DNA from: Sphingomonas naphthae | GTDB taxonomy: Bacteria > Pseudomonadota > Alphaproteobacteria > Sphingomonadales > Sphingomonadaceae | Assembly: GCF_028607085.1 (NCBI RefSeq) | Contig: NZ_CP117411.1 | Location: 2,108,001 to 2,172,000 of the forward strand | Length of the DNA stretch: 64,000 nt | Reading direction: 5' to 3' | Shown: in pieces, positions 61,901 through 64,000 of the stretch | Layout of the letters: the number at the start of each line of letters is the position of its first letter | Position numbering within the stretch: the first letter of the stretch is position 1 | Program-made: the position numbers and the translations under genes | The notes under the pieces: model-generated | Told to the model about the DNA's origin: nothing | Database searches by the model: none | The model's input: the letters and a program-made list of their open reading frames with translations, nothing else

Positions 61901-62452
61901 ATGACCGCCATTCAGGATATCCCGCTCAAGACCATCAAGGGCGCGGACACGAGCCTCGCCGATTATGCGGGGCAGGTGCTGCTGGTGGTCAACGTCGCCT
62001 CCAAATGCGGGCTGACGCCGCAATATGAGGGGCTGGAGGCGCTCTATGCGAAATATCGCGATCAGGGCTTCGCCGTGCTGGGCTTCCCGGCCAACAATTT
62101 CGGCGGGCAGGAGCCGGGCAGCGACGCCGAGATCGCCGATTTCTGCACGCTGAACTTCGCGGTCGATTTCCCGATGTTCTCGAAGATCTCGGTCGCGGGC
62201 GAGGATCGCCACCCGCTCTACGCCGCCCTCACCGCCGCCGAGCCGACCGCGCAGGGCGGGGGCGAAGACTTTCGCGAGAAACTGCGCGGCCACGGCCTGA
62301 CCCCGACCGAGGCCCCGGACGTGCTGTGGAATTTCGAGAAGTTCCTGATCGGCCGAGACGGCGAGGTCGCCGCCCGCTTCGCCCCGACGACCGCGCCGAA
62401 CGACGATGCCCTGATCTCCGCGATCGAACGGGAATTGCATCCGGGCGAGTGA
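61901..62452 (+). CDS. Glutathione peroxidase (Cys type)
   Basis: Reduces hydroperoxides. The 183-residue protein has the catalytic tetrad Cys36 (ASKCGLTPQYEGL), Gln70 (FGGQEPGS), Trp143 and Asn144 (LWNFEKFLI). It has no selenocysteine; many bacterial members use thioredoxin rather than glutathione. It is divergent from the XRE operon and starts 75 nt from that promoter's -35. Confidence 0.92.
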   Translation: MTAIQDIPLKTIKGADTSLADYAGQVLLVVNVASKCGLTPQYEGLEALYAKYRDQGFAVLGFPANNFGGQEPGSDAEIADFCTLNFAVDFPMFSKISVAGEDRHPLYAALTAAEPTAQGGGEDFREKLRGHGLTPTEAPDVLWNFEKFLIGRDGEVAARFAPTTAPNDDALISAIERELHPGE

Positions 62453-62460
62453 GGATCGCG

Positions 62461-62487
62461 GAGGGGGCGCCCTGCCTCCGCCCCCTC
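62461..62487 (+). terminator. Hairpin after the glutathione peroxidase gene
   Basis: GAGGGGGCG pairs perfectly with CGCCCCCTC (9 bp) around a 9-nt loop, 8 nt after the stop codon. It lacks a downstream T-run on this strand. Confidence 0.5.
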
Positions 62488-62501
62488 GAGGATCGCCCGG
62501 A

Positions 62502-62620
62502 CAAAAAAAGGCCGCCCCGAAGGACGGCCTGAAGTTTTAGGAGAGGATGCCTGAAAGGCCTGATCCTTGTGCATCGCAGCACCCGATTCTGCAAGCCCCC
62601 ATGTACCAAATAGTTACCGA
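62502..62620 (-). ncRNA. Putative small RNA A with UUCG-loop terminator
   Basis: Read on the minus strand, a unit ends in a textbook intrinsic terminator: GGCCGTCC-TTCG-GGGCGGCC then seven T. Upstream lie a 4+4-bp hairpin (GGAT/ATCC enclosing GCCT-TTC-AGGC) and an unpaired TCTCCTAAAACTTC. The last 80 nt are almost identical to unit B. There is no reading frame or gene on this strand for it to terminate. The 5' end is unknown; I placed it near a TAACTA box at about 62610-62616. Confidence 0.6.
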
Positions 62621-62873
62621 ACATGTCTGGCAGGGAAAAGCCATGATAATCCATTCCTGCCAATGGCTTATCGTGGAAGGGCGTCGGGATGCCGATCCGC
62701 TGTTGGACCAAAGTAGCACATCGCGGGGGCGATGAGCGGGTAGCCGCGACACCGCCGATCCCGCATCGTGGAAGTCGATGCGGTTGCGATTGGCAACGAA
62801 TCCAAAATGTCGGGAATCAGCCGGGGTAACCGGTATCAGTCGCCGGCGCGGATCCCGCCGCCGGATCGCCGGC

Positions 62874-62985
62874 CAAAAAAAAGGCCGCCCCGAAGGACGG
62901 CCTGAAGTTTTAGGAGAGGATGCCTGAAAGGCCCGATCCTTGTGCGGCGCAGCAGCGAGTCTCGCAATTGCAATAGTAGGAAATG
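62874..62985 (-). ncRNA. Putative small RNA B, homologous to A
   Basis: The second unit has the same terminator (eight T), the same TCTCCTAAAACTTC single-stranded segment and GCCT-TTC-AGGC hairpin. Its 5' part holds a GCGAG-A-CTCGC hairpin. A TACTAT box just upstream on the minus strand could be its -10. Conservation of the 3' 80 nt with divergence upstream argues for a duplicated functional RNA rather than a chance repeat. Confidence 0.6.
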
Positions 62986-63138
62986 TGGTTGCAAAGATTG
63001 CAAGCTGCAACCGGACGGGAACTTTCCTGTTTTTGAAGCGTGCGTGAAATGAGTCGCGCGGGGAACTTGAACCCCGCGCGGGGAACGGCCATCTTGGGCG
63101 TGACACACGACTAATACACCGGGCAAAGGGCATCTCCC

Positions 63139-64000
63139 ATGGCGACGCAGACGGCCGAGACGACGACCGAACTCAAGCTGACCCCGCCCGCGCCCGTCGC
63201 GGTGATCGCGCCCGAAAAGGCCGCCGGGCTGGTGCCGCTGGGCGACGAGCAGAAAACCAAATTGCAGGAGCGGATCGACGGCTTCGTCAGCGAACTGGTC
63301 GCGTTCGATGCCAACAGCCCGGAATTCGGCAAGAAGGTCGATCAGATCACCAACATGGGCCGGCGCGAGATCGCCGAGGCCGCGGGCTTCTCCAACCGCT
63401 TCCTCGACAAGCCGGTCAAGGCGATGGACGCCGACACCGGCGTCGGCACCGATCTGGCCGAACTGCGCCGCACGATCGAGGATCTCGATCCGGGCAAGCG
63501 CGGCAATCTGCTCGCGCCCAAGAAACTGTTCGGCATCCTGCCCTTCGGCAACAAGCTGCGCGACTATTTCGACGGCTACAAATCGGCGCAGACCCACATC
63601 TCGTCGATCCTGGCGCGGCTGGCGGGCGGCAAGGACGAATTGCTGAAGGACAATGCCGCGATCGACGTCGAGCGGCAGAATTTGTGGGCGGCGATGGGCC
63701 GGCTGGAGCAGATGATCCACGTCTCCAAGGCGCTCGACCAGAAACTGGAGGATACCGCCGCCGATCTGGAATCGACCGATCCGGCCAAGGCCAAGGCGAT
63801 CCGCGAGACCGCGCTCTTCTACGTCCGCCAGCGATCGACCGACCTGCTGACGCAGATGGCGGTCACCGTGCAGGGCTATCTGGCGCTCGATCTGGTCAAG
63901 AAGAACAATGTCGAGCTGGTGAAGGGCGTCGATCGCGCGTCCACCACCACCGTCTCGGCCCTGCGCACCGCCGTCACCGTGGCGCAGGCGCTGACCAACC
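63139..64000 (+). CDS. TelA-family toxic anion (tellurite) resistance protein, truncated by window end
   Basis: The first 287 codons are present and open to the last base. The sequence reads GRREIAEAAGFSNRFLDKP, LFGILPFGNKLRDYFDGYKS and LWAAMGRLEQMIHVSKALD, typical of TelA/KlaA-like cytoplasmic coiled-coil proteins that go with tellurite or colicin resistance. No ter genes are in view. The ATG follows GGGCATCTCCC with only a weak ribosome-binding site. Confidence 0.88.
   Translation, partial: MATQTAETTTELKLTPPAPVAVIAPEKAAGLVPLGDEQKTKLQERIDGFVSELVAFDANSPEFGKKVDQITNMGRREIAEAAGFSNRFLDKPVKAMDADTGVGTDLAELRRTIEDLDPGKRGNLLAPKKLFGILPFGNKLRDYFDGYKSAQTHISSILARLAGGKDELLKDNAAIDVERQNLWAAMGRLEQMIHVSKALDQKLEDTAADLESTDPAKAKAIRETALFYVRQRSTDLLTQMAVTVQGYLALDLVKKNNVELVKGVDRASTTTVSALRTAVTVAQALTN

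Overview
The window is high-GC, gene-dense chromosomal DNA of an alphaproteobacterium, most likely a sphingomonad (Sphingomonadaceae). Pointers are the histidine phosphotransferase ChpT, the DUF2849-cysI-DUF934-cysH sulfur-assimilation cluster, metZ with apaG, a TonB-dependent receptor next to catabolic genes, 6S RNA just upstream of the formyltetrahydrofolate cyclo-ligase gene, and many dispersed palindromic repeats between genes. Assignment to the family is inference; no rRNA or other marker is present.

Layout. 0.2-4 kb: thiamine thiazole synthesis (a ThiS-ThiG fusion), aroQ, accB-accC and an ArsC-like protein. 4-9.5 kb: glutamine amidotransferase-like protein, nitronate monooxygenase-like flavoprotein, alpha/beta hydrolase, SelO. 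9.6-13.9 kb: sulfate/nitrite assimilation (cobA, DUF2849, cysI, DUF934, cysH), ending at an IS630-type element inserted in the cysH stop codon. 15-21 kb: cation/proton antiporter, IscU-like protein, CvpA, RNA methyltransferase and a frameshifted NAD(P)HX epimerase/dehydratase gene. 21-25.5 kb: ilvD, 6S RNA, cyclo-ligase, a diguanylate cyclase, tRNA-Asp. 25.5-34.5 kb: AI-2E-type transporter, cell wall hydrolase, an IS5-type element, chpT, a JAMM protease, an RluA-family pseudouridine synthase, rpoH, and a LysR/azoreductase pair. 34.6-40 kb: a probable catabolic locus (acyl-CoA synthetase and TetR facing a hydrolase and a TonB receptor). 40-50.6 kb: thymidine kinase, a DUF4130-UdgX fusion, TesA-like esterase divergent from an ABC exporter pair, a GAF-PAS-GGDEF protein and an AmpG-like transporter. 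50.6-53.4 kb: two overlapping amidohydrolases, one without the HxH metal motif. 53.6-57.7 kb: a cyclophilin, then three enzyme genes facing a LysR regulator. 57.8-62.5 kb: LysR, apaG, metZ, a secreted hydrolase, an XRE/membrane-protein operon with an operator over its promoter, and a glutathione peroxidase. 62.5-63.1 kb: a gene-free stretch with two homologous minus-strand units, each ending in a UUCG-loop terminator, which look like tandem small RNAs. The window ends inside a TelA-family gene.

Many neighbouring genes overlap by 4 nt (ATGA, GTGA or TTGA), so translational coupling is common. I see no CRISPR array, prophage, integron or large biosynthetic cluster. The least explained features are the tandem RNA pair near 62.5-63 kb and the enzyme cluster at 54.5-56.7 kb.
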